NCBI GenBank assembly: GCA_037389465.1
Contig: JAZARR010000188.1
Location: forward strand, 2,445,501-2,509,500
DNA: 64,000 bases
Direction of reading: 5' to 3'
Source: Baylisascaris procyonis
Lineage: Eukaryota; Nematoda; Chromadorea; Rhabditida; Ascarididae
The notes under the pieces were generated by a model. That model was not told the origin of the DNA. It saw only the letters and a program-made list of their open reading frames with translations, and did not search any database. Position numbers and translations under genes: made by a program. This document shows, piece after piece, positions 41,501-63,867 of the stretch. How positions within the stretch are numbered: the stretch's first letter is position 1; each line of letters begins with the position of its first letter.

Positions 41501-41938
41501 GAAAGCGTTCATAAAAGAATTAGCAAGACAGTTGTGAGGAAAATCTATGAAGAAAAACGAAATGGAACGAAAGAAAAGCTTTTAGTAAAGTAGAGAAATG
41601 CCGGAGGAAATGCGAGCGGGCAGAGATGAAACAAAAAGTTGGAGGAACGGAAACGAGTTGGTTGGTGCTAAATTTATCGAGGGGGCGATGCGTCTAGCGA
41701 TTGCTTTTGTTTTTGCAATCCTTTCATCTTTCACTGATAACACTCGCTCGAGCCAGCTTGTGAGACTTGAAAACTACTGCGCTGCATTGACATCGCTGCC
41801 AACAAAGCGATCGTGCAAATATTGCAAAGGAATGTTTTGCATATCTGCTGACCATTACATGGTCAGGCTTTTTATACTTGCAACCTGTTCGGAAATCCTT
41901 CTATCGATAAAAAAGATATTGAGAATATAAATTTACAG
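38524..41938. other. Intergenic region between genes E and F
   Basis: Contains a compositionally distinct stretch at 38790-38925, the F block (40225-40560) and the second module at 40905-41260 (GCTAATAATCTTTACTTTAG, CTCGGCTGAACATGCC). No gene recognised. Confidence 0.55.
40225..40560 (+). promoter_or_regulatory. Conserved upstream block of gene F (E-box CAGCTG at 40311-40316)
   Basis: Contains GAATTCAGAGCGAATAATGA, CGAGTTTATTTTTAGTTCTG, CAATTCGAAGAAACGCC, CAGCTGTGATATAGCACAC and TTGCTAGCTCAGATGCTTGT. It lies 1.4-1.75 kb before the ATG. Confidence 0.55.
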
Positions 41939-41973
41939 ACTTACTTTCTCACAAAGCTAAACACTAAAAAAAC
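41939..41973 (+). promoter_or_regulatory. Conserved 35-nt leader of gene F with splice acceptor
   Basis: Acceptor AATTTACAG ends at 41938. The leader reads ACTTACTTTCTCACAAAGC and then CTAAACAC-like sequence to the ATG. Confidence 0.58.
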
Positions 41974-45347
<3,374 letters not shown>

Positions 45348-45544
45348 GCAAAAGCCACCAAATATCAATACAACATCGCTACCGTCTTCGTTGGTCCAAA
45401 CTTGGGGTTTAAAAGTTGCACACCATATTGCGTTTGACTACGCAAGTATATATATAAGACGTGTATGCATTTAATAGCATCATACAACGGCACATGTGTG
45501 GTGTTTCAATTCGTGTACATATGTGGTGTGAATTGTGCCATAAA
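45348..45544 (+). other. 3' UTR of gene F with putative poly(A) signal
   Basis: CATAAA at 45539-45544, in GTGCCATAAATATGC. Same length as in C, D and G. Confidence 0.5.
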
Positions 45545-45705
45545 TATGCTCATTCCATTTGCTGATTCGCAGTCATAACAGTCGAAATTACAGCCAACAT
45601 TTTCTAGTTCCACCGAGAAATGGAAATATCAGTGGAAATAAATCAAGGAAGAATCAACACAATCAGAATATAGTTCCGTTCTTTTCCATCTCCGGGGAGG
45701 AAAAG

Positions 45706-45723
45706 TAACTTCTGCAGAAGTTA
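45706..45723. repeat. Perfect 18-bp palindrome downstream of gene F
   Basis: TAACTTCTGCAGAAGTTA, about 160 bp after the putative poly(A) signal of F. A 14-bp version stands at the matching place after gene D. Confidence 0.7.
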
Positions 45724-47984
45724 ACCCATTTCTAATATATCACGCATATCGCAAGGGAAGACTGTGCCACCAACATTTGCTTGAATGCAGCAATCACAAT
45801 CTCACATCGATGATCTACGTGTGTGATACATTTCAAGTATTGGCCACTACATTTAATTTGTTTGAAACCTGGCCGCCAACACGATAACAACGTATTCGCA
45901 GTATAAATATATACAATTGCTCAACGCTTGATATTTTATCCGTGATTACCACATATGCCCTATGCTATTTGTTCTTCTGCCGAACGTATGATTAACCATT
46001 TTATGCAACCTGCAATAGACATTTGATAGCAGTTGAATGTCTTGTGCATTTTGCTCCAGTCTTTGAATCAGACCTAATCCAGGTCAAAATATTTGATAGC
46101 GCTTCGGTGTCCTGCAATTGGGCTTTGATAATTGTAATTTGTGGTCACGAACGTAGCGGTGGATGCTTGGTGAGCCCTGCGCCCCCTTATGCGCATCACC
46201 TCTTATGACGAATGCGTTATGCGTTGTAGTTAAAAACTTGGCTCATTCTTCAGTGAAGAGTCGACGAATGTATGCCGGATGGAACGGATACGATATGCCC
46301 TTGCGCATTCCGCTTACCCAATCAAACAGTTATATAAGCAGGACTGCTAGGATAAGAGGTAGTTTCGTTAACAAGCCGAAGGTTCCCTAAAAATACCAAC
46401 TACTACATAATTTATGCGATCAGCCGCTAGAGGTTGAATAAAGAGTTTTGTGATATTCATAAGAAATGACATAAAAAAATGGCATCATCATAGTTTCCCT
46501 CATCCACATTCACAGAGTACAGTGTTCAGTCACATGTGTCAGCAACGGCGATCCATCAAATCCTCAATTAATGCTATACACTTCCAGCAGGTCAAAAAAG
46601 ATGGTACCAATTTAAACTTCTATTATGAAGGCGCAAAGATAAATGAACATTTTCACCGATAGAAAACAATGCAACGAGAAAAGAAACTACTGAAAGAGGA
46701 CCATCTATAAGTGTATAAATATCAGCGCGCATAACATATTCATAGTTCTTCATTGTTCATATATTGCCGGAAAAACTGAGGATAGATCAGTCAATTTGGT
46801 CACAGAAGTAGATTTTATATAGAATCAAGCAAAAGCAATATACATATCGGCCATAAGTATGAATTTTCATTCTTTTAGAGCATCATTTCCTGTTCATAAG
46901 CACATAAGCTGATAAAAGAGGATGAGACCGAATTTCCAAGTCGACGAGATCATTTTTTGTTAGATGAAGTTATTACGGTACCTAGCGGTTATGACTACCG
47001 AATTTCATTTCTCTAGCATCACAATCTCATCGAATTAATTGAAAAACAATTATAGTTTATCAATTGATAAAACGAAAGCACGTAAATCTGCATGTGGGAA
47101 GTTCATATAATACTATAGCTGCCAGGTTTTAACCAGGCTGAGAGGCGAAACCAGACTACGCGTTCAATAATGCCCCACAAACGCGCACACAAATTTTATT
47201 GAAGGTTTTCGTTAGAATTCGACAAATACAAAATGATCTTCCGGCATAAATCGAAAACATTCCACTGTAAGCAATCAGTTCCAAATAAGGCTGAGTTTTC
47301 AAATCATTGGGACACAAGTCCAGCCGACGAATGGTGGGATATTAGTGTGAAAGGGGACGGGATGGCAGAAATAAGGAGCGCAGCTGGGAAGAGTGCAAGT
47401 GCCGGAGTGAAAATGATGGCATTTCTTATAGACTAGGAAGTTTCGTTCAGGAGAATTTCAAAAGATTTTCATATTTCCCGAAATGAAAAGAATTGCTCTG
47501 AAAGAGCCGCTTATTTGTTCCAACTTTCTGTTTCTTCCTTTACAGATAATTGATTGCCCTTCTTCCAAGTTCACGTTGTGAGATGGAATGGGAGAGCTGG
47601 GGAGGGGGGCCAGGGGGAAAGTAGCGGAAGTTTCACTTACACCATTCACTTGAGACAGTATTAGAAAATAGCAAATGGTTTCAACCTCAACATTTGCGCA
47701 AGAGCACGAGAGATTATCGCTATGCGGAGTAATTCCGCCTGCAATTCTTTTTTTTTTGCAAACAGGCTGGAGCAGCCAGGCTTGAAGCATCGAAAATAGG
47801 CCAAATGAACAGGTGAACAACTTGGCATACATCATTAGATGAGGAGGAAGTGGTGCAAGCATCATCAACTGATCATCCAAGTAATTCTAAATAAGGAAGT
47901 GACCAACCAATAATGCGTTGATATTTTCGAAGCTATTGGTGCGAATTGTTGAAAAAACCTATGAATTCATAGCGAAGGATGAAT

Positions 47985-48310
47985 ATATTGCTTTTGAGTT
48001 TATCTTTAGATCTGTGGTGAGCGGCAATTCGAAGAAATGCATCGCATCGTGCAACATCAGCTGCGATATAGCTCAAAAAACAAAGCTAAATGCTAGGAGC
48101 TTCAATTAGCATCTACTTAAAGCCTGCATCCAAGGCTGCACAGCAGTATTGCATCTGTGCTAGCTAACAAGCTTGTATATCGTGTCGTCGAACCTCTCGT
48201 CTTCATTCACAATCCCTCTTTCATTACCATCACTCTGGATTTTATTCCCTCATAAAACTTTTGTGGGAATTCTGCAGTTTGTCTCCACAATATTCCAGAG
48301 TTATCTTAAG
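47985..48310 (+). promoter_or_regulatory. Conserved upstream block of gene G (E-box CAGCTG at 48058-48063)
   Basis: Contains GAGTTTATCTTTAGATCTGT, GCAATTCGAAGAAATGCATC, CAGCTGCGATATAGC, GTGCTAGCTAACAAGCTTGT and CTGCAGTTTGTCTCCAC. The second half matches gene A far better than other copies. It lies 1.6-1.95 kb before the ATG. Confidence 0.55.
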
Positions 48311-49903
48311 AAAGTCACAGGAATTTCCACCCATCTGTGCCTATGTGAGACGCCACTCTGACATAGGGTGAACTGAGAAAGTTGTGTTCATTACGTATAT
48401 CAGAGCGTTCACTGTTGTGATGTATGCGGTTCTCGATAGTTTTTGCATGAAGATAAGCTTGTTGCGGATTACTCGCTATTGTGTGTACGCACATATCTCT
48501 CTCCTTCTCATTTCCTGTCCAGCAGCAAGCGCTCTAAAACGATTACATTTCTTAGCTTAGTAAGACCCTTTGAAACTTGGCAACAACATTTGGCTGGTTT
48601 AGTTCTCCTTGTTCCAGTAATACTAAGGTTATCGTCTCCACCTTCCACAGCTAAGACTCAGTTAGGAAGCGTCGTGAAATTGGTGAATCTCTCACCGACT
48701 AACAGAAACCGCGAGGAAAAAAAATTGAAAAACACTAAAGTGCTTAAAGTAAAAGGGGTTGAAGGCGATATGGTTATTTTCCAGTATCGACCTTCCGGCA
48801 CATTGATGGGAGAACATTGAAATAGTTGATTCGACGCTTTGCAAATGAATTAACCCATTGAGCGTCGACCTTGTGCGTGATAGTTATGAAAGTTTACAAG
48901 GAGGCCACAATCTTATGTTGTCACATTTTGTTTCAAATGAATAGTTTTCTGGAGATAAGCTATGGCGGGAGGAGACTTTCGCATCTATAGCAGGAAAGTG
49001 AAAGCTGGAGTTTTATGGAAGATCATATTTTATGCAAACGTAGGCTCTATCGCTCGCAGTCACTTACGGCTAGCATCTTTGCAATTCAAGCTCATTCTTT
49101 TCTTGAATATCCTGAAGTCGAAAAGGCCCCATGTGCACTTTTTCATCTTTCATACCGGAAGTGATATGATCGCAATATCTTTTAAATGAGAGCAACTTAT
49201 AAAAACAATCAGAAATTTTTCCCCTCTGAAAATCTTGGAGGGTGAAGGGAAACGTTATTTTAACTTGTTCTGTGAAGCGAGGGGATTATTGATCATTTCG
49301 GACGCCCAACGGTCGATCCGTTCTGAAAAATATGTCGGACATATCTCCGATGAGTGAAAGAAGGCATTGATTGTTTTTTTTTCGAACTTCATCTGGCATT
49401 TCTGTTTTCTGTGCTCTGTATTTATTGACTTTAGTCCTTTTATTCGCGGATAACATTCTCACTTATCGCCATTGTCACAGAATACAAAAATGTATTTGTT
49501 ACGATATCCAGTCAAAGAGAAGGTGTGTTTGGCACACTATAGCTTCACAGAACTTCGACGGAACCTAGCAAATGTACACACTTTTCAGCACTCTGCATCT
49601 CCTTTCTAGCATGTCAGAAGGCTGAAAGGAGGCAATTTTCGTCCTACTCCAGCTCAAAATCAGTCGCGTAATTGTGCTTACTATGCTGAAGCACTACCGG
49701 ATGTTCTGCCTAGTTTCTGTCTTTCAAATCAAGTCAGGCATATATAAATGTAGTTTGCATTCCGCGACTCCTCCAGTGGTTCCTTCCAAGATAGAGATTA
49801 TGTTTTCTTTAAACGAAGATTTAAGAAAACTTTCGAACGCGCATTTCGCATGTTTCATCGTCAGCGGAATGGAATCAAGATCAGAGACAACATAAATTTG
49901 CAG

Positions 49904-53427
<3,524 letters not shown>

Positions 53428-53624
53428 GCAAAACCACCAGATATTTATAGGACATCGCTACCGTCTTCGTTGGTCCAAACTTCGGGATTACAAGTTGCAC
53501 AGCATATTGCGTTTCTGTTGCGCAAGTATATATATAGGACGTGTATGCATTTAATGACACTAGACAATGGCACATGTTTGGTGTTTGAATTCGTGTATAT
53601 ATGTGATGTGAATTGTGCCATAAA
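53428..53624 (+). other. 3' UTR of gene G with putative poly(A) signal
   Basis: CATAAA at 53619-53624, in GTGCCATAAAAGTGC. Inverted twin of the gene C UTR. Confidence 0.5.
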
Positions 53625-55930
53625 AGTGCTCTATACATTTGCTCTTTCGCAATCATTGTATTTCAAATAGCCCCCTGCCCATTTTCATATGGAGCAAAGA
53701 ATGGACTAAACAAGAATTGAGCTAAATATAAACGAGAAAGACAGCAGAATACAAATGCCGTCTAATGTTTTTCCACTTTCGAGATAAAGAAGAGAATCCT
53801 ACGTGAGTGGGCGCTATTTTGATTCCTCCGTGAATGGTTCAGACAACAACAATAACAGTGTTATTCACTAAATAAAATCATGTGATAGGGACTAGCAGGA
53901 GACCTATATATATCCTCTTTCATGCGATTGAGACGGTGAAGGCGGAAGTGCTCCATCCGTTCGTGGAAACAAGTAACTTGCATTGGCAGATTGAGGCTCC
54001 GCTAGGCTAGCTCCCGTTCGCCTTCACCCAAATGATCGCTTGGCCCCTACATGGCTACTGCAACCGACTGGATCAACTAGCTTCCTGAATTAGTGAAAAA
54101 CCCTTATGCCGTTCATCTCCAAATATACTTCTAGTCGTAGCCTGGTGCAATGACAACTTCGTATGGTCTGTGCACACCTGTTGATTACCTTGGTCGATTC
54201 TACGTCTTCAGTGAACGATTTGAAAAAACACTTAAAGAGAAAGTTTCGCTGACGAGCGATTAAGCGCTACTAAGTTTGTGAAAACTCATGACAAAAATCA
54301 GTTTATCGAGCACAAATGACGACGCCTAATACCTTTGAAAAATGGCTTACAAGATAATTGACACTTTATCTGTAGGTATCAGAAACGCATCGAGAAGCTC
54401 AAGGCATAATTTCATTGAATTTCTCTGATGTTCTCGTGATATTTTCGAAGATTTTCGATCGGAGAACGTTCTCAGTCGGATTATGCTTACAAAAGCTTTC
54501 CTTCCGCTGGCACCTCGCTTGTATGCGTCAAAAATAATCATGAAGTGACTGATAATGCATCGTTCAGCACACAGCAAAAACGAGGTAGTATAAAAATATC
54601 AATATGGTATATAAGACTAGCTTAAGTAAGAAAACCAAGACCAACGCATTCCTAAAGAGGTACCATGGTCAGTTTGTAGAGCTGAGGGAGTGCGTCTGAC
54701 GTTTGAGTTCTGTCAAACCTGTGATCTGATAATGGCTCCTCAAGTTGTAGAGTTTTTGAATGGTTTTCTTTCTGAAGACTACAGGATTTCCTTCAAAAGC
54801 ATAAAAGTTATTCGCTATGAGTAATGAAACACATTACAACTGTTTTTGTCAACATGAATATTTGTGTGATAAATGCAGATGGTTGTCACTTATGGTCACA
54901 GTAAACCTGAGGGCTTAAAGCTAAAGTGGAGGTGAATCCTATTTGAAAATCTTCTAGCGCTATGATCACCTCACATTATTGAAACATAAAGGAATCATTT
55001 AAACAAATGTGTGAATTGGTTTCAATGCGGCACCACTTCGTTCATTTGAGTCTTTACATTCAACGCGGCAGAAATGAATGTACAGAGCTGGCAGATATAT
55101 TGCATCCGTAAGTAATGCATATATATGTGTCATATCGTCTGGTTCATGTTATTTGTGTCAACCAATGTTTTTAATAAACCGTTCCATACTGCAAAATGTT
55201 TGACGTCAAACTTGCAAACTATTCAACTACACACATAACATGAAATCTGCCGTAGAAGTCTGCACACTGCGAAAAAAAACGTTCAGCTTGCATAAGTAGA
55301 CGAGGCAGCTAGGTGATTTGCGAGCTAAGTGTTGACTCATGCATACTGCCTTCCATGACCAATATCTTATGCATTTAAACCATGAAGTAGTCCAGATCGC
55401 ATTGTGGAAAATGCTACTAGTAAATTTTCCTTGAACCTTAGCCTCCCTCTTCACTGTGGAATCAGCATTTTATGGAGATATGCAACATATAACAAAGCGC
55501 GTCAAACGACTTGCAACAAAATGCTTTCAAACATTAAGCTAAACGAAGTAAGTGAGTAGGTTGTCACTGAATGATCTAATACGCGGAATAATGGCTCTAC
55601 ACTTTGGGTGATTCGACGGCTCGGGAGAATTGACTTTAAAAAACATCCTTTTTTGTGACAAATACATGTCCAGCATCGAATTCTCGTTTTGATTGCATGT
55701 AAATCATGGAATACATAACCATGCCGTGAAAATCTGCAGCAACGTTTACTGCAATATGTATCACTGATATTCCTTTTGCCGATGAATGTGGAATGTCGAT
55801 AAATTCACAAGAGATTCTGTTATATAGTTAAAATGATATATGAGTATGCCTCTTAGATGAATGTGTCGCACCTTCGCCATTCCTCACAGCGATCGATTCT
55901 AAATCAGCATTTATTTAAGAACAGAGAAGA

Positions 55931-56116
55931 TCAACAAGAAATTAAATATTTTTGCTCTCCGTTCTTTTTCGTCAAATTTAACTGCGCCTCTGAGACTAAA
56001 AACAAAGATGCTCTGTCGTGCCAATTAGCAAAGGGCTTTGATCGTCGAAGCAACGAAACATTCCCGAATAAACCAACAAGAAAGCTCGACGCGAAAACGA
56101 TCAAAAAAGCGGCCAT
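55931..56116 (-). CDS. Possible small secreted-peptide ORF, 61 aa (right copy)
   Basis: Inverted twin of the ORF at 11886-12071 with an identical predicted protein. Its poly(A)-like hexamer is at 55910-55915 on the minus strand. It lies upstream of gene H and runs against it. Function unknown. Confidence 0.25.
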   Translation of the reverse strand: MAAFLIVFASSFLVGLFGNVSLLRRSKPFANWHDRASLFLVSEAQLNLTKKNGEQKYLISC

Positions 56117-56244
56117 GGTTTTTTTTTTCTAATACACAGGAAAGCATGCACTTTCCTAAACCTGTCATACAGATGTGTCTGAACAGAGTAGCAACGACTC
56201 AATAACGTTTTCAAATTCTGTGAATACGGGGGTTGAAGGGTTAC

Positions 56245-56660
56245 CGAAAAATTGTTAGAATTCAGAGCAAAGAATGCATGTTTCTTGTTCGAGTTTATCT
56301 TTAGATCTGTGCTCAGCAGCAATTCGAAGAAATGCTCCCCCATCGTGCAACGTCAGCTGTGATATAGCACGCAAAACCGAACGCTTTGCCTTCGTGTTTG
56401 ATACTACTAAAAGCCTGCCTCCATCCCCGCAGTGCAGTGGTGCAGTTTGTCTGGATCCGTGCGGTGCGATGCTGCAGTTTGTCTGTGTTAGACATCTTTG
56501 TTTGGTGTCAATAGGTCGCTTAACTTCATTTATGAATTTCCTCTATATTTCTAGCAGTTTCAATGGCCTTCTCACAAAACTTTAGTTTAAATTCTTCGAG
56601 CTGTCTTCCACTGTCTTCTGTAAAAACCTCATAACTTACAGCCTGTGTTGTGCTTATGCA
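56245..56660 (+). promoter_or_regulatory. Conserved upstream block of gene H (E-box CAGCTG at 56354-56359)
   Basis: Contains GAATTCAGAGCAAAGAATGC, CGAGTTTATCTTTAGATCTG, GCAATTCGAAGAAATGC and CAGCTGTGATATAGCACGC. It is the inverted duplicate of the gene B block. It lies 1.7-2.1 kb before the ATG. Confidence 0.55.
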
Positions 56661-58342
56661 TAGATCTTCACTTTCCAATGTATATATCCAATAGCCTGTA
56701 CGCAAGAACCACTTTGATTTCTCAGCTCAGTGACTGTCGGAACGTCTTGATGGGGTCATTCATATAACCTTTTTGAATAAAACTACCCATTTCCACGGGT
56801 CATTTGAATCTATGGCTTATTTATTAGACATTGGTTGTCTCAGCTCAATACATTGGTTCTTAACTTAGGCGGAACATGCTTAAGGTGCACGGAAAACGGT
56901 TCTACTAAAACAAGTTAGACGGCGGGAATAGTTGAATTTGAAAGGGAGAGACCTCATGCAAAACGGTGTTTGCAAAAGAATATTGGGCATGTAGAGTGAA
57001 ACGTAAGAGAGTTGTGCACTTTGGTTGTAATATAAGCAGCGATTTGTTCCTCTTTACTGTGAGTACAATTACTGAAACAATTTCTGCAAAGCATATCGAA
57101 ATTTTCTACTCAGTGCCACGTAACGCATTATTCTTATTAAATTTTTTTGATTCCAAGTGAACTGCATACATATATCGATTTATTGGGAATTCCGTTTCGT
57201 TTATGTTGGACTGCTCGTGGAAGGAGGTTGGTTGACGTTTAGTGTTTGCACCGAGAATTTATGCGGAGGGATGCATATTGCAATGTTTCATTATGATAAC
57301 GAACAGATTTGGCTATGTTACGTCGCCTTTTCTGTCATCTTGCTACCGAAGTTGTTCTTTCCATCTTTCATAGGCGATAGGTAGAGTTTCGTGACGATGA
57401 TACTAATTGTGATGGAAACGCAAACCATAACTTTAGCAGTCATTGAAAATGAATCTCTCAGTGGATTTTAAAGGCTCCCCAGGTTCTCTCTTATAGCCGG
57501 AATTTGGTCGTGACCACTGCTTGCGTTCCATTTCGTGTCTCTTGCAGAAAAACTACGCATGCGAAATGTTCACATGCATTTTTGGGTGGCTCACAAACTT
57601 CTTGCTTTGAAAATGTGAGGGAAAAGACCCTATTTTGTGATGGAGAGTTGTTTTAAAGCCTCTACGTTCTATCATTTCTGTGGGACTTTCAGAAGAAAGT
57701 TCAAGACGATCCTTTTTTTCAGTTTAATTTGTTGTTCTGATTTCTGTGCTTATTATATTCCCTGCATTTACCTATCTTTAATCATTCAGTCTCTCCATGA
57801 AATGATTTCGGCATTGTTCATCCTTCTATTCATTTGATGGAAATTGCTCAGATACTTTAACTGCAGTGTTCCATACTTCTCCCAAATTCTGGCAAGAACA
57901 AGGATTCTCTCGAGTAAATAGCTCGTTTCGTGGTCAGATCCTTCGAAGTCCAAGTCATTTCATGAATGTAACATTGCCATTGCACAATGTTGCAGAGTTT
58001 GAAATATATGGGCAACTCTTTCCGATGAAATGGCAACTGACGTTCCGCCCGCACTCAGGAATTTGGGGTCTGTCGGAGTTGGAAGGGGTTAGGGAGGGTG
58101 AATTTTTCGCATTAAAGCCGTTTTGAGGTAAGATTGCTGTGCTGGAAAAATGTTGGGAGTCATCCTTAGCTATGTTCATCAATTGACGAAAATCTTGTTC
58201 GGAGCGAGTTCTTCCCACTCTCCTCACGTTCTCCGAAAGTCCGCTTCCAAAATTTCATCATGGAGGCAATTTTCCGTATATTTTTTGAAATCTCGCTCTC
58301 ACTTTTGTTCTCAACGAGTGAGAATATTGTTAATAATTGCAG

Positions 58343-61412
<3,070 letters not shown>

Positions 61413-61616
61413 GCAAAACCATCAGATATCGATGCGACACTCCTCATCGCTACCGTCTTCTTCGGTCCAAACTTCGGGATTACAAGTTGCACATCGTATT
61501 GCGTTTCGGCTGCGCAAGTTTATATATAAGACGTGTATGCATTTAACAGCACCACATGACGACATCTGTTTGATGTTGTATTCATGTTCATATGTGGTGT
61601 GAACTGCGCCAATAAA
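61413..61616 (+). other. 3' UTR of gene H with AATAAA
   Basis: The only copy with the consensus hexamer: AATAAA at 61611-61616 stands where the others have CATAAA. Otherwise the UTR aligns with the rest of the family. Confidence 0.5.
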
Positions 61617-63867
61617 TTGCTAATTCAATTTGCTGAAACACACTCAATGAAGTTCAAATGGCTTGTCGCCTCTGCCGGTTCCATTGAGAAATTTCGTTGA
61701 AAACAAACTAGAGCTGTGCAGAGCAAGAAAAAATCAACAGAATCTAAACGTTGTTGCATTTTTCTTTGCTGCCTCGGGGACGAAGAAGAGATGAATGCAC
61801 AAGTGAACCACATGGAGATTTTTTTGTACATGTTGCAAACGACCATTGCAAGTCACATCCGCTTGCATGCACAGAAAAAGGCAAATGATGCAAAGATCGT
61901 ATACAAGTACTTCCCTACCTTTAGCTGATAAGGTGAAAACCGAAATATTTGCATGATAGGAATATGTGAAGTATATCTGGCAAATTGTAGTGGCAAAGAC
62001 GCTGGCAGCTACGCTCTCCACCAGCCGACTGGTTGCATGACGAAGGCATATTCATTGCGACCGCCTATAGCGACCAGGCTTCTTCAATTAGTGAATCAGC
62101 GGGTGGACTCTTTGCGCGGAAATGTGCTTTCTGCAGTCTTCTTTTTGCACACCTCAAACCATCTTTGATCGATGGCTTCATTGAACATATCTCAAGAAGG
62201 CAATGCGGGAACAACCTCCACTAACGAGTGATTGAAGGCTTAGCCAAGTTTATAAAAGATGTTATGAAGGCAACACCAATTTATCTAATTTATAGCGTTA
62301 CATACAACATGTATGCAGCTTAAGAGCCCTTCAGGCACTATAGATAATCCTCGTTTATTAATTCAGACCATTTCCATTCGAAGAATGCTCTACAGCAGTC
62401 AAGTAAAAATAGTCTTTGGTGAATAACGCCTTCCTTTGAAAAGGGACCGCAATCAAAAAAGTTTGAAAGAGATCGAATCGATCTCTTTCAAGTTTGTTGC
62501 TCAGTGCCATTCTTTAAATTTCAAACGTTCGCATGCAGCATCAGTAGGTTCTGGGAATTCCAGAGCAGAATAACAACACATGCACGTCTTTCTAAATTTA
62601 CAGGTATTTGCATAGTGAAAAATAGTGGAAATTTTGCTTCCGTTTAGCTGCAATGATCAAGATTGAAAGAAAAAACAGCCTTGCCGGAGGATTTTCTTTG
62701 CTCTTTTCACATCGTTCCATTTGTCAAAAACTATGCCTTTAGCATTAGAAGACCGAATAATCGTTTCATGCTTTTGACTCATACATTGAACGAGCTCGTA
62801 GACGTCAACCACTATCGTAACAAAACGCTCTTTAGTATCAAAATCCATGCATGTGTTGGAACATCGTTTTAGAGATCAACCGTTGCGGAAGAGTACACTA
62901 CGAGAGCAAATCTCACTGTGTGAACTAGTATGTAGCGGGATGTGATCGAAACAACCCGCCAGTTGCCAACTCCTCTTCTTCCCCTTCTGTAGCCTAAACC
63001 TATATATAGCGTTATTTCATACTCCAGTAAATTATAGCAATTTATGCCTCAATATCAACAGGCTTTGAAATCCTTTAGAAGAATTTCGAGAACTGCAGCG
63101 TCATATATCTTGCATTAATTTTTGTCATGCAGGGAAGAAATTCAGCAGTTGAACACTTTCGGCTTTCGTCTTTCTAACTACGATGGTACGAGGTCTCCAT
63201 TCTATGACTTTTTTGGAGCCTTTGTCAAGAATACCTTGCTTTGGTTCCTGCTATTATGAACTCGGCCAAGCGTTTAATCGCTCTTGAAAGTGTCCATTGA
63301 AGCCGTCGATGCACTGAGGTGTTTACAGGTCAACATTTTAGCGGTTGCTTACCAATGTACAAAAAAGCTTTTAAAGATTATTTCGAGAAAACGAGCCGAG
63401 GATACTATGGGGCGGTTGTAGTGAGTAGGACTAGGCGACGGGCACTCAGTGATGATAAAACACCAACTTGGCCACATCTGCTGCCTACAAGACATATTTC
63501 CCATGCTTTCATGAAGGAAATGGTTCGTTTCTGTCATTTCATTCAGAAGAGAGGAAGACGAGGGAATATATTCGTTTCTTGCTATTTCTGGTCCTGCTTT
63601 TCAATGAGCATTCCTATTGCAATCGTCGTTTATGGCATGCATGATGAAAACCTCAATGAAGTTCACTTGTGCACGCGTTTTTTTTTTCTTTCACCGAAAA
63701 AAGACAGTATAGCAATGCTTTGAATCTGCCAATTGCTCCCTGCTTGCGATCATTCAGCACTCGGATATCGAATCCTTGCTTATCTCCCATATCTCTCATT
63801 GCAATCACAAGGAGTGGGCTGCCATTCGAACTGCGATGAATGCGACCTAACCAATAGAATCTGCACT
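61617..63867. other. Convergent region between genes H and I
   Basis: The H side (61617-62250) and the I side (63200-63867) are weakly homologous in inverted orientation, for example GCACAAGTGAAC near 61800 and its complement near 63670, as expected for two downstream flanks. The palindrome at 62463-62491 lies between them. No gene recognised; the 134-codon frame at 63319-63723 overlaps this decayed flank. Confidence 0.55.
62463..62491. repeat. Perfect palindrome, 14-bp arms and one-base centre
   Basis: TTGAAAGAGATCGA and TCGATCTCTTTCAA flank a single A. It lies between the tail-to-tail genes H and I, about 0.85 kb after the H poly(A) signal. Function unknown. Confidence 0.7.

Larger units (their letters stand above)
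45545..49903. other. Intergenic region between genes F and G
   Basis: Contains the 18-bp palindrome and the G block (47985-48310). Open frames of 140 codons (47458-47880, minus) and 125 codons (48443-48820) show no known domain or coding signature. Nothing else recognised. Confidence 0.55.
53470..57385. repeat. Right arm of ~3.9 kb inverted duplication
   Basis: Reverse complement of 10640-14560; it joins gene G to gene H in the same way the left arm joins C to B. It holds the conserved upstream block of H and the second copy of the 61-codon ORF. Confidence 0.85.

Noticed and set aside
47458..47880. 140-codon ORF on the minus strand upstream of gene G
   Set aside because: Contains low-complexity Pro/Ser runs derived from a purine-rich tract; no recognisable family or splice context.
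48443..48820. 125-codon ORF upstream of gene G
   Set aside because: No domain, no codon bias like the actin genes, and no counterpart upstream of gene A, whose flank is otherwise similar.
63319..63723. 134-codon ORF between H and I
   Set aside because: It overlaps sequence homologous, in inverted orientation, to the non-coding flank of H, and no domain is recognisable.
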